A stretch of 64,000 bases of DNA from an uncultured Ruminococcus sp. (GCA_944388405.1 CALXIQ010000001.1:1-64000); one strand, 5' to 3'; positions 24,763-34,761 are shown, counted from the stretch's first letter. The notes: generated by a model not told the origin, from the sequence alone. Numbers and translations: made by a program.

Positions 24763-27561
24763 TTATTCTACAACATTACAACATCTTTCACAAAGAGTTG
24801 GATGCTTTTCGTTTGAGCCGACATAATCGGAATAAACCCAGCATCTTTCGCACTTACCGCCGCTTGCTTTGGAAACGGTAAAGGAAACGCCTTCAAGTTC
24901 GCCCTTATATTCGCCGTTACCAGCGCCTTCAAGCACTTCAACCTTAGATACAATCATCACCGAAGGCAGCTGATCTTTAATAGCGCATATCTCGGAATAA
25001 AGCTTGCCGTCGGCGTAAATCTGAACATCAGCTTCAAGGGATGCACCGATAACCTTGTCAGCACGCTTGATTTCCAGAGCCTTTTTAGCGTCCTCACGAA
25101 TTGCCGCAATGAGATTCCACTTGTCGGTAAATTCAGTTGAAACGGTAATGCCACTCTTTTTGGGCATATCATTGAGGAAGATGCTGTCTGCATTGTCCTC
25201 AGAAGAATGAGGCATGTACGACCATATCTCATCAGCGGTAAATGAAAGGATAGGAGCAACCAGTCTTGCAATTGCAGAAAGTATTCTGTAAATCACAGTC
25301 TGAGCCGCACGTCTTTCAATAGAATCCGGTCTTTCACAATAAAGTCTGTCCTTGAGAATATCCAGATAGAAGTTGGACATATCAATTACACAGAAATTGT
25401 GAATTGCATGGAATACAATGTGATAATCAAAGGCTTCGTATGCTACATTTACTTTATCGATAAGCTCGTCAAGCTTCATCAGCGCCCATTTATCAATCTC
25501 AAACAGCTGGTCGTCCGAAACGCCGTCTTTATCAATGTCAAATCCACCCTGATTGGAGAGATTTCCTAAAATAAATCTGGCAGTGTTACGTATTTTCTTA
25601 TATGCATCGGAAAGCTGTCCCAGAATATCCTTTGAAATTCTGATATCCGAATGATAGTCGGAAGATGCCACCCACAGTCTTAAAATATCTGCACCGTATT
25701 TATCGGTAATCTCCGACGGCTCAATGCCGTTGCCCAGAGATTTGTGCATTGTCTTGCCCTGACCGTCTACTACCCAACCGTGAGTGCACACGTTCTTGTA
25801 GGGAGCATGACCGTTGCAGACAACAGATGTAAGCAGCGACGACTGGAACCAGCCTCTGTACTGGTCTGCACCTTCAAGGTACAAATCAGCAGGTGAACGC
25901 AGATTGTCACGTTCCTCAAGCACGGCAGCATGAGTAACTCCGCTGTCAAACCATACGTCCATTATATCCATTTCTTTGGTAAAGCTGCTGCAACCGCACT
26001 CGCACTTAACGCTTTCAGGTATAATCTCCGAAATATCATGAGTATACCATGCGTCTGAACCTTCTTTTCTGAACAGCTCTGAAATTGCTTCTATAGTTTC
26101 CTCAGTTACTATAGGCTTTCCGCAATCGTTGCAATAAATTATCGGAATAGGAACTCCCCATGTTCTCTGACGAGAAATGCACCAGTCTGAACGGTCGCGA
26201 ACCATTCCTTTGATTCTCTCCTCGCCCCATCCGGGAATCCAGTTAACCTCTTCTATAGCCTTGATAGCTTCATCCTTGAAATCGTTGATTGAACAGAACC
26301 ATTGCTCGGTAGCCCTAAACAGAATCGGAGACTTGCATCTCCAGCAGTGTGGATACTGGTGAACGATTCTTTCGGTAGCGAACATTGCTCCGATTTCCTC
26401 AAGATGTTTTCCGATTGCCTTGTTGGCCTGGTCGGTGGTAAGACCCTCGAACATTTCACCTGAATCCTTGGTCAGAACGCCCTTGCCGTCAACTCCCACA
26501 ACGATACCTATATCGTCGTAATTCTTGCACACCTCAAAGTCGTCAACACCATATCCGGGAGCGGTATGAACGCAACCTGTACCGCTTTCAAGAGTTACGT
26601 GAGAGCCTACGATAATCGGCGACGGCCTGCCCATGAAAGGATGCTCCGTCTTGCAGCCCTCCAGCTGTGCTCCCGTAAATCTGCCTACAGTTTCGTATTC
26701 GGTTATACCCGCTTTGCTCATAACCTCAGGCACCAGATATTCAGCCATAACGTAATTTTCGCCGTTAGCCTTTACGATGCAGTAGTCGTACTCGGGACCC
26801 AAGCATATAGCCATATTTCCCGGCAGAGTCCAGGTAGTTGTTGTCCAGATAACAAAGTAGGTTTTGTCAAGGTCAATGCCCAGATCGGCAAACAAACCCT
26901 TGTCATCTGTCACCTTGAACTTTACATATATAGAGAAGCAGGGATCATCGGAATATTCAATCTCCGCCTCAGCAAGAGCCGTCTGACATTCGGGACACCA
27001 GTAAACCGGCTTCAGTCCCTTGTAGATGTAGCCTTTTTTAGCCATTTCGCCGAAAATCTTTACCTGACGAGCCTCAAATTCAGGCTTTAAAGTAAGATAC
27101 GGGTCGTCGAAATCGCCCAGTACTCCCAGTCTTTTAAACTGATTTTTCTGATTTTCCACAAATGAAAGAGCATAATCCTTGCAATGCTTTCTCAGCTCAA
27201 TAGGCGGAATTGCGCCGTTTTCAACGCCGATAGCCTTCATCGCTTTAAGCTCGATAGGCAAACCGTGGGTATCCCATCCGGGCACATATGGTGAGCAGTA
27301 GCCGCTCATATTTTTATATTTAACAATTATATCCTTAAGCACTTTATTTAAAGCGGTGCCCAGATGAATATCACCGTTGGCATACGGAGGTCCGTCATGA
27401 AGAATATATAAAGGCTTACCTTCGTTTTTCTCTATCATCTTGTAATAGAGTCTTTCTTCATCCCATTTTTTTAAAGCGTCAGGCTCTCTCTTTGGAAGAT
27501 TTCCCCTCATGGGAAAATCCGTTTCCGGAAGATTAAGCGTTTTATTATAATCCTGTGGCAT
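24763..27561 (-). CDS. ileS: Isoleucyl-tRNA synthetase
   Basis: The 932-residue class-I synthetase carries the HIGH-type motif as HLGT at 66-69 in PYANGDIHLGTALNK, a KMSKS-type loop as KTMHKSLGN near residue 600, an editing domain (about 200-390), and a C-terminal zinc finger with CERC and CERC near 905-929. The HxGT variant is normal for many Clostridia. It lies 17 bases after divIVA, as in the Bacillus ylm cluster, but there is no room for the T-box leader found there. Expression must therefore depend on upstream promoters. Confidence 0.97.
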   Translation of the reverse strand: MPQDYNKTLNLPETDFPMRGNLPKREPDALKKWDEERLYYKMIEKNEGKPLYILHDGPPYANGDIHLGTALNKVLKDIIVKYKNMSGYCSPYVPGWDTHGLPIELKAMKAIGVENGAIPPIELRKHCKDYALSFVENQKNQFKRLGVLGDFDDPYLTLKPEFEARQVKIFGEMAKKGYIYKGLKPVYWCPECQTALAEAEIEYSDDPCFSIYVKFKVTDDKGLFADLGIDLDKTYFVIWTTTTWTLPGNMAICLGPEYDYCIVKANGENYVMAEYLVPEVMSKAGITEYETVGRFTGAQLEGCKTEHPFMGRPSPIIVGSHVTLESGTGCVHTAPGYGVDDFEVCKNYDDIGIVVGVDGKGVLTKDSGEMFEGLTTDQANKAIGKHLEEIGAMFATERIVHQYPHCWRCKSPILFRATEQWFCSINDFKDEAIKAIEEVNWIPGWGEERIKGMVRDRSDWCISRQRTWGVPIPIIYCNDCGKPIVTEETIEAISELFRKEGSDAWYTHDISEIIPESVKCECGCSSFTKEMDIMDVWFDSGVTHAAVLEERDNLRSPADLYLEGADQYRGWFQSSLLTSVVCNGHAPYKNVCTHGWVVDGQGKTMHKSLGNGIEPSEITDKYGADILRLWVASSDYHSDIRISKDILGQLSDAYKKIRNTARFILGNLSNQGGFDIDKDGVSDDQLFEIDKWALMKLDELIDKVNVAYEAFDYHIVFHAIHNFCVIDMSNFYLDILKDRLYCERPDSIERRAAQTVIYRILSAIARLVAPILSFTADEIWSYMPHSSEDNADSIFLNDMPKKSGITVSTEFTDKWNLIAAIREDAKKALEIKRADKVIGASLEADVQIYADGKLYSEICAIKDQLPSVMIVSKVEVLEGAGNGEYKGELEGVSFTVSKASGGKCERCWVYSDYVGSNEKHPTLCERCCNVVE

Positions 27562-27578
27562 TTGACTTCTCCTAACAA

Positions 27579-28319
27579 TTAGTTATTTTTGCCGAATTTG
27601 AGGTCGGCGAAGCTCTCTTTTGGAATAACGGGTTCAAAAGAATCGGTATTTAAAAGCTTTTCCAGATGTTCATCCTTATCGTCGGAAACAGGCTCACTTA
27701 CCTCGTTAATTTCCTCCGATACGACAACAGCCTCTACGGCAGCTTCGGCTTTTTGCTCCGCAGGCTTTTCCGCTGAAACTTCGGGGATTTCCATGATAAG
27801 ATGCAGTTGCTTATTATAAAGTTCAGCTAAATTGGCTTTAAACCGTGTAACTTCAGATTTCAAAGTTTCGTAACTTGCTTTCTCTTGTTCAAAGCGAGTT
27901 CTCATCTCGTTAATTTTCTTTTCGGTTACTTCGGTATTTTCCTTGATCAACTGAGCGCACTTTTCCTTATGCTCATTGATAATTCGCTCACATTCGGCAG
28001 CGCTCTCCTCAGCAATGCGATCTTTTTCCTTCTTGGCAGTTTCAATCATTTCGGTCGCTTTGGCTTTGGCTTCATTAACAGTCTTGCTGGCTTCCTTCTG
28101 AGCGTTGATCATGGCGTCTTTTATTGCGTCCTCATCCGCTCTGTATTCATTAATTTTTTCAACCAGCTTGATTAGCTTAGCCTCACTGTCCTCATTTGCG
28201 GTCAATGCAGCTGAATAATCCCTTGCAATCTCCCCAAGGAAAGAGATTACCTCATCTGGGTCAAAGCCATTTTTAACAGTATTAAACGTCTTGGCTTTTA
28301 TGTCATTTACTTTTAACAT
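27579..28319 (-). CDS. divIVA: DivIVA-family coiled-coil protein
   Basis: The 246-residue protein has the N-terminal DivIVA lipid-binding module (DIKAKTFNTVKNGFDPDEV at 6-24) and a long coiled coil (about 45-170) followed by an acidic low-complexity tail. DivIVA binds curved membrane and organises poles, septa and chromosome anchoring in sporulation. AGGAGG lies 7 bases before the ATG. It lies between ylmH and ileS, the conserved division-cluster position. Confidence 0.93.
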   Translation of the reverse strand: MLKVNDIKAKTFNTVKNGFDPDEVISFLGEIARDYSAALTANEDSEAKLIKLVEKINEYRADEDAIKDAMINAQKEASKTVNEAKAKATEMIETAKKEKDRIAEESAAECERIINEHKEKCAQLIKENTEVTEKKINEMRTRFEQEKASYETLKSEVTRFKANLAELYNKQLHLIMEIPEVSAEKPAEQKAEAAVEAVVVSEEINEVSEPVSDDKDEHLEKLLNTDSFEPVIPKESFADLKFGKNN

Positions 28320-28330
28320 ACAAATGCCTC

Positions 28331-29113
28331 CTAAATATATTTTGTCAGTGTTATATGAATACGCTGTTTCTTTGAAATGCCGCCGATGTGTTCGAGCTTA
28401 AATTTTCCATAACCTCTGACTGAGAATATATCTTCCTCTTTCAGTTGATGGCTTGGAGTTGTAATATGAACATGATTTACATCTACGCCAATCGAAGAAA
28501 TCAAACCGGCTGCCTTTTCGCGGGAAATACGCAGCGCAAGAGCAACAACGCAGTCAAGTCTGACCGATGCGACGGTTCCGTTCAGTTCTTCAAATTTCTG
28601 CACGGGAATTATGTCGCTGTCAAAACCTCTGCTTGTTTTTACACCTACCCTGCCTATTTTGCTTACATTCTGCAAAACATACTCACAAACCGTATCGTAG
28701 AGAAAAACCGCAGCTCTTCCCTCAGAAACGATTATATCACCCACAGACTCTCTTGATATTCTCAGGCTCATAAGCGCACCCAAAAAATCCCTGTGAGTAA
28801 GTAAATCGCTTTTTCTGTAGGTGAATGTAACCGGCACAATGGGAAAACCGTCATAAGCTTTTTCCTCAAAGGGTGGAAAGAATCCCAGCACCTTTCGCTG
28901 TGCCTCATCATAACCTCCGAAAGCAACGTAGCCGTCAAACTTCACTGATTTTAACGTCGCTTCGCAAAGAGCAAGCTGACGTTCGTCAAGAAAAAAAGAA
29001 TATTTTGCCTGATACTTATTTTCTGCACAATAAGCCCATTGCACCGTTCTGCTAAGCATAATTTTATCGTCACCGCTTATGTTTCCGAGAAACGACAAAT
29101 CAAGGGGTTTCAT
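28331..29113 (-). CDS. ylmH: S4-domain RNA-binding protein YlmH
   Basis: The 260-residue protein has an N-terminal YlmH domain and a C-terminal S4 RNA-binding domain (about 180-250). YlmH binds the 50S subunit and has been linked to rescue of stalled nascent chains; it is also a conserved member of the division gene cluster. Its ATG abuts the sepF stop. The ylmG (YggT) gene that normally lies between sepF and ylmH is missing here. Confidence 0.92.
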   Translation of the reverse strand: MKPLDLSFLGNISGDDKIMLSRTVQWAYCAENKYQAKYSFFLDERQLALCEATLKSVKFDGYVAFGGYDEAQRKVLGFFPPFEEKAYDGFPIVPVTFTYRKSDLLTHRDFLGALMSLRISRESVGDIIVSEGRAAVFLYDTVCEYVLQNVSKIGRVGVKTSRGFDSDIIPVQKFEELNGTVASVRLDCVVALALRISREKAAGLISSIGVDVNHVHITTPSHQLKEEDIFSVRGYGKFKLEHIGGISKKQRIHITLTKYI

Positions 29114-29539
29114 TTAAAAGCTGTAACCGTTGTTCTCAAGCTCGCTCATAAGGTCAACGCCGGAGAATCCAACGTTTTTAGGCATAATTGCAAAAGTCTT
29201 CTGAGCCATCATTTTGATATCTGCCTGGTTTGCGTAAGCAACGCCTGAAATAAAGTCAAGAATACGCTTTGCATCTTCGCTCTTTACGGTTTCAAGATTG
29301 AGCAAAACTGTTTTTTGAGCGTTAATATCGTCGCCGATGGATTTTACCTCAGAAAAATCGCCGGGTCTTGCCAGAACAATCTGCAAAGTGGTGGTTGGGG
29401 CGATTTTCGTCTCGCGGTTAGGATTTTTGTCTGCTTGGTCGGAATCCTTTTTATTTTCATAGATTGACTGATATTCCTCTTCCTGTTCAATCTCGTCCTC
29501 GCCTAAAAAAATGCTTTTAAAGCCCTGTAATACGCTCAT
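29114..29539 (-). CDS. sepF: Cell division protein SepF
   Basis: SepF bundles FtsZ filaments and tethers the Z ring to the membrane. The 141-residue protein has the N-terminal amphipathic helix (MSVLQGFKSIFLG), an acidic linker, and the C-terminal SepF fold with VKSIGDDINAQKTVLLNLE near 65-83 and FISGVAYANQADI near 95-107. It lies between yggS (four bases away) and ylmH. Confidence 0.95.
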   Translation of the reverse strand: MSVLQGFKSIFLGEDEIEQEEEYQSIYENKKDSDQADKNPNRETKIAPTTTLQIVLARPGDFSEVKSIGDDINAQKTVLLNLETVKSEDAKRILDFISGVAYANQADIKMMAQKTFAIMPKNVGFSGVDLMSELENNGYSF

Positions 29540-29543
29540 TACC

Positions 29544-30257
29544 TTAAACCTCCAAATATTTTCTTGCTCCGAAGAGCTTGGTTCCTATTCTTACAAGATT
29601 CGACCCGTGTTTAATGGCCGTTTCATAATCTCCCGACATACCCATAGATAAAATATCCATAGAAACTCCGGGAAAGCTTTTTTCTCTAACACTGAGAAAA
29701 AGCTCATTCATTCTGTCAAATACCTCGTCGCCTGAGCCAATAGGCGGAATAGCCATCAGACCCTTGATTGAAATGTTTTTCATAGGCGAAATCTCCTCTA
29801 TAAGCGTATAGAGGCTGTCAGCAGATACTCCACTTTTAGATTGCTCATCGCCTATATTTACTTCAATCAGAATATCCATAATTTTATTGTTTTTTTCTGC
29901 CAGCCTGTTGATTTCACCAGCCAGCTTAACGCTGTCAACAGACTGTATCATGTCAACATCATTAATAATGTATTTTACTTTATTTGTCTGCAAATGACCG
30001 ATCATATGCACCTGAGCTGATTTATCGTAGCTGTCTTTTTTAGAAAGATACTCCTGAACTCGGTTTTCGCCCAGCAAATCAATGCCCAGTGAAACAGCGA
30101 AATTAACCTTTTCGGGAGGAACGGTCTTGGTTACCGCCATGATTTTTACGTCGCCCCTGCCGTATTTTGCAGCTGCGTTCTTTACATTATAGCATATCTC
30201 CTTGTAATTTTCAAGAATGTACTGAAACTCAGGAGGATTCATTAATTTCTGACACAT
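29544..30257 (-). CDS. yggS: Pyridoxal phosphate homeostasis protein (YggS/YlmE)
   Basis: The protein is a single-domain alanine-racemase-like barrel that binds pyridoxal phosphate through Lys44 in IMAVTKTVPP and ends with the SMGMSGDYETAIKHGSNLVRIG signature. It maintains PLP balance; no enzyme activity is established. From the ATG at 30257 it has 237 residues; an ATG five codons later (30242) is equally possible, since the only ribosome site (GGAGGTGG) is rather distant. It overlaps the preceding HlyD-like gene by 29 bases. Confidence 0.93.
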   Translation of the reverse strand: MCQKLMNPPEFQYILENYKEICYNVKNAAAKYGRGDVKIMAVTKTVPPEKVNFAVSLGIDLLGENRVQEYLSKKDSYDKSAQVHMIGHLQTNKVKYIINDVDMIQSVDSVKLAGEINRLAEKNNKIMDILIEVNIGDEQSKSGVSADSLYTLIEEISPMKNISIKGLMAIPPIGSGDEVFDRMNELFLSVREKSFPGVSMDILSMGMSGDYETAIKHGSNLVRIGTKLFGARKYLEV

Positions 30258-31452
30258 CTTTATTAGAAACCACCTCCAGAAGGATCTGATCGTAAAGTAA
30301 CAAATACTCCTCATCGGAAGTATTTTCGGAAACTACAAAATCATCGCCTTCGTAAATAACGTTGATTTTCTTGAATGTTATTTCATTACCTAAAATTACG
30401 TAAACGCCCTTTTCCTCGCCCTGAAAGCGAATTGCCTGTCTGGGAACTCGAATGCCGTGATATTCCTCAAAAATCAGTTCAATAGACTGTACTCTTGACT
30501 GAACAAGGTTTTCATCAAGTCTGTCGCACGACAACACTATGATAGATTTTCCCTCTTCTTCGGCATCTCTGACCGATTCTACGGTAACATCGTAAACATT
30601 ATTGGAAGTGTTGAACATAATCTGAAGCGTATCGCCTTCGATTATGCGATTATCACTGTCCACCACTCCGACGATACTGCATGAATAATCGTCAAACATT
30701 TTACCGATCGCATTGTCGTCCGTACCGTTTTCATCAGTACCTGCGCTGTTGATTACAGCTTCGATTTCCTGCTGAGTAATAGAGCTTAATGACTCTACAG
30801 TCAGACTTTCTTCATATCCGTCGCAATAGGAAACAAAATACCCCGTTTCTGGAGCGTTGATAACATCGGGAGTTCCCGCCTCGGCTTCAAGCTGTGAAGC
30901 TTCGCTTTCAAGCTCTGAAATCTTGGAATTATAATCTTCCGAAATGCCTGTTATGATATTATATATGTTTATCACAACACTCATATCGCTCTTTAACTCT
31001 GCCGCAGCTTCATAATCTTTCTCCTGCGTGTAAGTCAGCAGCTGTCTGTATTGATCGTCTATTGTAGATTTAAGTGTTTCAGGCTGCACATAATTGGTTG
31101 TGCCGGGATTCTGTGCTCTTACAAGATCGTCAATACGGCTGTTGAGCGTTTCTGCCTTATGCTTTGCTGCTATAGCTTCCTCAGACGAATAAACCTCGGC
31201 TATCGGATTGTCAACGGAAACTTTGCTTCCGTCAGCGTAAAGATAATCCAGCACTCCCTCGCCGTCGTATGTGACAATCTCTTCATCACGGACAATAACA
31301 CCTTGGAACGGAATGTTCTCACTTATATCACACAGCACCGCTTCTTCGGTATCGTGATTATCGTTAAGCCTTGTATATATCTGAGTACCTACCATAGTAA
31401 TCGTCAGCACTGACAAAAGACCCACAAGAATTTTTGTAGTGACTGATTTCAT
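30229..31452 (-). CDS. HlyD-like membrane-anchored protein of the ylm cluster
   Basis: The 407-residue protein has one N-terminal membrane helix (about 7-25), a barrel-sandwich-type segment (GVIVRDEEIVTYDGEGVLDYL near 51-71), a coiled-coil hairpin (about 85-195), and C-terminal beta domains, the layout of HlyD/RND adaptor proteins. No transporter gene is next to it. It lies between hfq and yggS and overlaps yggS, as seen in other Clostridia. Its function is unknown; a division or envelope role is only suggested by context. AGGTGG lies 6 bases before the ATG. Confidence 0.8.
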   Translation of the reverse strand: MKSVTTKILVGLLSVLTITMVGTQIYTRLNDNHDTEEAVLCDISENIPFQGVIVRDEEIVTYDGEGVLDYLYADGSKVSVDNPIAEVYSSEEAIAAKHKAETLNSRIDDLVRAQNPGTTNYVQPETLKSTIDDQYRQLLTYTQEKDYEAAAELKSDMSVVINIYNIITGISEDYNSKISELESEASQLEAEAGTPDVINAPETGYFVSYCDGYEESLTVESLSSITQQEIEAVINSAGTDENGTDDNAIGKMFDDYSCSIVGVVDSDNRIIEGDTLQIMFNTSNNVYDVTVESVRDAEEEGKSIIVLSCDRLDENLVQSRVQSIELIFEEYHGIRVPRQAIRFQGEEKGVYVILGNEITFKKINVIYEGDDFVVSENTSDEEYLLLYDQILLEVVSNKDVSEINESS

Positions 31453-31466
31453 TAAAAACCACCTAT

Positions 31467-31712
31467 TTAGTTGTCGTCCTGCTGATTGGCTGCGTCAAGC
31501 ACATTTATCGGGCGGGTGGGAACAATTGTGGAAATAGCGTGCTTGTAAACTACATACTGTTTGCCCTCGCAGTCAAGAATAACAATATAGCTGTCAAAGC
31601 CTTTTACCATACCCTTGAACTGGTATCCATTCATAAGGAAAATGGTTACAGCCAGTCGTTCTTTTCTTGCTTGATTAAGAAAAATGTCTTGTAAATTTAA
31701 ATTCTTATTCAT
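31467..31712 (-). CDS. hfq: RNA chaperone Hfq
   Basis: The 81-residue protein has both Sm motifs: [20 protein letters not shown] near 21-40 and the Sm2 sequence [10 protein letters not shown] near 57-66, with [12 protein letters not shown] at the N-terminal helix. Hfq forms a hexameric ring that binds small RNAs and mRNA. The ATG at 31712 is supported by AAGGAG 10 bases upstream; the frame extends nine codons further. It follows miaA, the classic miaA-hfq order. The acidic tail (DAANQQDDN) is short. Confidence 0.96.
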   Translation of the reverse strand: MNKNLNLQDIFLNQARKERLAVTIFLMNGYQFKGMVKGFDSYIVILDCEGKQYVVYKHAISTIVPTRPINVLDAANQQDDN

Positions 31713-31766
31713 AACAATTACACTCCTTAACATTTTCACACATAAAACTGATTATAAAATACTATA

Positions 31767-32735
31767 TCAACTTTTATTATAGCACATAATTTCTGATTTG
31801 GCTATAATATTTTGTACATTTCCAAGAAAATTTTTATATTCGCCAAATTCGTCGACCATAACCCACCGAATTCCGTCAACTCGTCTAAACCAAGTAAGCT
31901 GACGTTTAGCATATCGTCGGGTTTCCTGCTTTATTTTGTCAATACACTCGCCAAGCTCCGCATTTTTTTCAAAATAAGGTATTAGCTCTTTATACCCGAT
32001 TGCCTGACAGGCGGTAGCAGGTTTATGGCTTCGATAAAAATCTTTTGCTTCGTCCACAAGACCGTTTTGTATCATTATATCCACCCTGCGGTTTATCCGA
32101 TCGTACAGCGTTTGGCGGTCGTTAAATCCCAAGCCTATAATACAGGTTTTATATGGCGATTCGGCTGATTTACTGTTTGCCTTGTGAACCGACAATTTGA
32201 CGCCGGTCAATTCGTACACTTCCAGCGCCCTGATAACTCTGGGAAGATTGTTTTCGTGGACATTCAAAGCGGTTTCCTCGTCAACACTTCTCAGCCTTTC
32301 CCATAATGCGTGTTTGCCAATCAACTCTGCTTCCCGCTCAAGGCGTTTTCTTATCTCGGGATTGCCTGCGGTATCGTCAAACCTGACGTTATCGGTAAGA
32401 GAACTGATATAAAGCCCTGTACCACCGCACACAACGGGAATTTTCCCTCTTGAGTACACATCCTTCACCGCTTGCTGTGCCAACTTGACGTAGTCGGCGA
32501 CGCTGAACGGCTGTTCAGGCGCCAAAAAGTCAATCAGATGATGAGGAATGCCCTGCATCTCCTCAGTTGTGGGCTTGGCTGTGGCAATACTCATACCCTT
32601 ATATATCTGCATTGAATCCGCTGAGATTACCTCACCATCGTAAAGCTTAGAAATTTCAACGGCAAGCCTTGTTTTTCCCGAAGCCGTAGGTCCTGCTATA
32701 ACTATTAAAGGTATTTTATTTTCCGTATAGTCCAC
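31767..32735 (-). CDS. miaA: tRNA dimethylallyltransferase
   Basis: MiaA adds the isopentenyl group to A37 of tRNAs reading UNN codons. The 322-residue protein has P-loop GPTASGKT at 15-22, DSMQIYKG near 41-48 and GGTGLYI near 99-105. The start is GTG at 32735 with only a weak site, seven bases after the mutL stop. MiaB, which methylthiolates the same base, is encoded 6 kb upstream in the same direction, with mutS and mutL between. Confidence 0.96.
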   Translation of the reverse strand: MDYTENKIPLIVIAGPTASGKTRLAVEISKLYDGEVISADSMQIYKGMSIATAKPTTEEMQGIPHHLIDFLAPEQPFSVADYVKLAQQAVKDVYSRGKIPVVCGGTGLYISSLTDNVRFDDTAGNPEIRKRLEREAELIGKHALWERLRSVDEETALNVHENNLPRVIRALEVYELTGVKLSVHKANSKSAESPYKTCIIGLGFNDRQTLYDRINRRVDIMIQNGLVDEAKDFYRSHKPATACQAIGYKELIPYFEKNAELGECIDKIKQETRRYAKRQLTWFRRVDGIRWVMVDEFGEYKNFLGNVQNIIAKSEIMCYNKS

Positions 32736-32742
32736 CTCGGTT

Positions 32743-34761
32743 TTAAACTATTCTCTTAAACTGTTTTTCTATATCTTTCTTTGAAAGCTTAATCATCACC
32801 GGTCTGCCGTGAGGGCAGTATCTGATGTCGTCCCGACCGTATATCGAGTTTACAAGCGCCTGAAGCTCTATGTGACTTGAATCGTCGTTGGCTTTTATAG
32901 CCGCCTTGCAGGCTATGGAATGATAAAGCTCGTCAAACAGCTCCAGCTGGGGATTCAGCTTGCAGGCTAAAAAATTTTTAGCCAGATCGCTTACCAGCTC
33001 AGATGGATTTTCATCACCGATAATTATGGGCACTCCCTTTACCGCCACTGTTGGGGCAACGTCCGGCTCAATATCAAAGCCCAGCTTTGCTACCTGCTCA
33101 ATATTGGACGCCAGAGCGTCATACTCGTCATAGGAAAGCAATACCATAATCGGTTCGATATACATCTGAGTGTCAAGCTGATTTGCGTCGTTTTTGATTT
33201 TCTCAAAGATATATCTTTCGTGAGCAGCGTGCTTGTCTATTAAAAGCATTTCGTCCCCTGCCTGAGCCACAATGTATGTCTTAAACAGCTCACCCACAAC
33301 TACCGGCTTTACATCTTCAGCGTCATAATCCTCGTCGTCGGCTTGGATATTGTCATTTTTCTTTTCAAAAGAGCTTTTGGATATGTATTTGAAATCGGAA
33401 GCTCCAATTTCATCATAAATATCAGATATCACAGTGTCGCCGAAGTCTGATAAGTCAGGCACATCATATGGCGGTTCAACATAATGTTCTTCCGGCAAAC
33501 ACGGCTCAACGTCTTTTTCAAGTGATGATAAAAACAAATCATCTGTCGGTTTTTTATCATGTCTTAACGGCGAATTATTTACGGGAGGTACGACCGTAAC
33601 GAAGTTTTCAGAAATACCGTCCGATTGTACGTTTATTCGGTTATCGTTTATACGGCTGTCGTCGGAAACGGGTATTTTCAGCTGCTTTCCTTGCGGCTTT
33701 TCGGGCACATGGTATAATTCCCTGTCGGAAAAATGACGCTTTTTGTCGTCAAGCTCAATTTTGTTGGGGGTGTCCTGCTTTTGAAGCGAATCCTTTATTG
33801 CAAAGAAAATAGCCTCGTGGATAAGCCGTTCGTCAGAAAACCTGATTTCCATTTTTGTCGGATGAACGTTAACGTCGATATAATTTGGCGGTAGCTCTAT
33901 GCACAGCACGCAAGCAGGAAATTTACCTGTCATAATGCTGTTTCTGTAGGCTTCCTCCAACGCCTCGCAACAGGCTTTTGATTTAACGTATCTTCCGTTT
34001 ACAAAGAAATTCTGAAATTTTCTGTTTGGCTTTGAATACAGCGGCTTTACGGTATATCCGTACACCCTTACACCCTTCCACGAATATTCAACCGGAATAA
34101 GCGATGCGGCAAATTCTCTGCCGAAAACCGAGTATATCCCCGAATAAAGTTTTCCGTCCCCTGCAGTCAGCAGCTCGGTCTTGTTATCTCGTATAAATTT
34201 AAACGATATATCAGGGTGTGACAAAGCTATTTTAGTCACATAGTTTGCCACATAATTCCCTTCAGAGGTATCTTTTTTCAGAAATTTAAGCCTTGCAGGA
34301 ACGTTATAGAAAATATCCCTCACCACGAAGGTAGTTCCATCGGGGCAGCCTGATTTTTCACAAAGCTTTTCTGTTCCGCCTTCGATGATATAATGACAAC
34401 CGTACTCTTCATCAATAAGCTTTGTAAGCACGTCAACCTTTGCGACTGCGCAGATTGACGCCAGCGCTTCGCCACGAAAACCCAGAGTCATTATATTGTC
34501 AAGGTCGTTTTTTGTGGAAATCTTGCTGGTTGCATGTCTTAAAAAAGCCTTTGAGATGTCCTTTTCAGCTATACCGCTGCCGTTGTCGGTAACCCTGATA
34601 TAAGTTCTGCCGCCGTTTTTTATCTCAACGGTTATAACGTTTGCTCCAGCGTCAATTGAGTTTTCCAGAAGCTCTTTAATTACAGATGCCGGACGGTCGA
34701 TAACCTCGCCCGCCGCAATAAGCTCGGAAACCTCCTTGCTTAATACTTTAATCTCTGCCAT
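32743..34761 (-). CDS. mutL: DNA mismatch repair protein MutL
   Basis: The 672-residue protein has the N-terminal GHKL ATPase (ELLENSIDAGA, DNGSGI and TLGFRGEALASI) and, after a variable linker, a C-terminal dimerisation domain with the endonuclease motif DKHAAHERYIFE near 500 and CPHGRPV near the end. The D-x-H-A-x2-E motif marks a nicking MutL, as in bacteria without MutH. The ATG at 34761 follows AGGAA; the frame runs eight codons further. It is 86 bases after mutS. Confidence 0.96.
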   Translation of the reverse strand: MAEIKVLSKEVSELIAAGEVIDRPASVIKELLENSIDAGANVITVEIKNGGRTYIRVTDNGSGIAEKDISKAFLRHATSKISTKNDLDNIMTLGFRGEALASICAVAKVDVLTKLIDEEYGCHYIIEGGTEKLCEKSGCPDGTTFVVRDIFYNVPARLKFLKKDTSEGNYVANYVTKIALSHPDISFKFIRDNKTELLTAGDGKLYSGIYSVFGREFAASLIPVEYSWKGVRVYGYTVKPLYSKPNRKFQNFFVNGRYVKSKACCEALEEAYRNSIMTGKFPACVLCIELPPNYIDVNVHPTKMEIRFSDERLIHEAIFFAIKDSLQKQDTPNKIELDDKKRHFSDRELYHVPEKPQGKQLKIPVSDDSRINDNRINVQSDGISENFVTVVPPVNNSPLRHDKKPTDDLFLSSLEKDVEPCLPEEHYVEPPYDVPDLSDFGDTVISDIYDEIGASDFKYISKSSFEKKNDNIQADDEDYDAEDVKPVVVGELFKTYIVAQAGDEMLLIDKHAAHERYIFEKIKNDANQLDTQMYIEPIMVLLSYDEYDALASNIEQVAKLGFDIEPDVAPTVAVKGVPIIIGDENPSELVSDLAKNFLACKLNPQLELFDELYHSIACKAAIKANDDSSHIELQALVNSIYGRDDIRYCPHGRPVMIKLSKKDIEKQFKRIV

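Noticed and set aside
24763..27561. HLGT in place of HIGH as a defect in ileS
   Set aside because: This variant is normal in clostridial isoleucyl-tRNA synthetases; the rest of the protein is complete.
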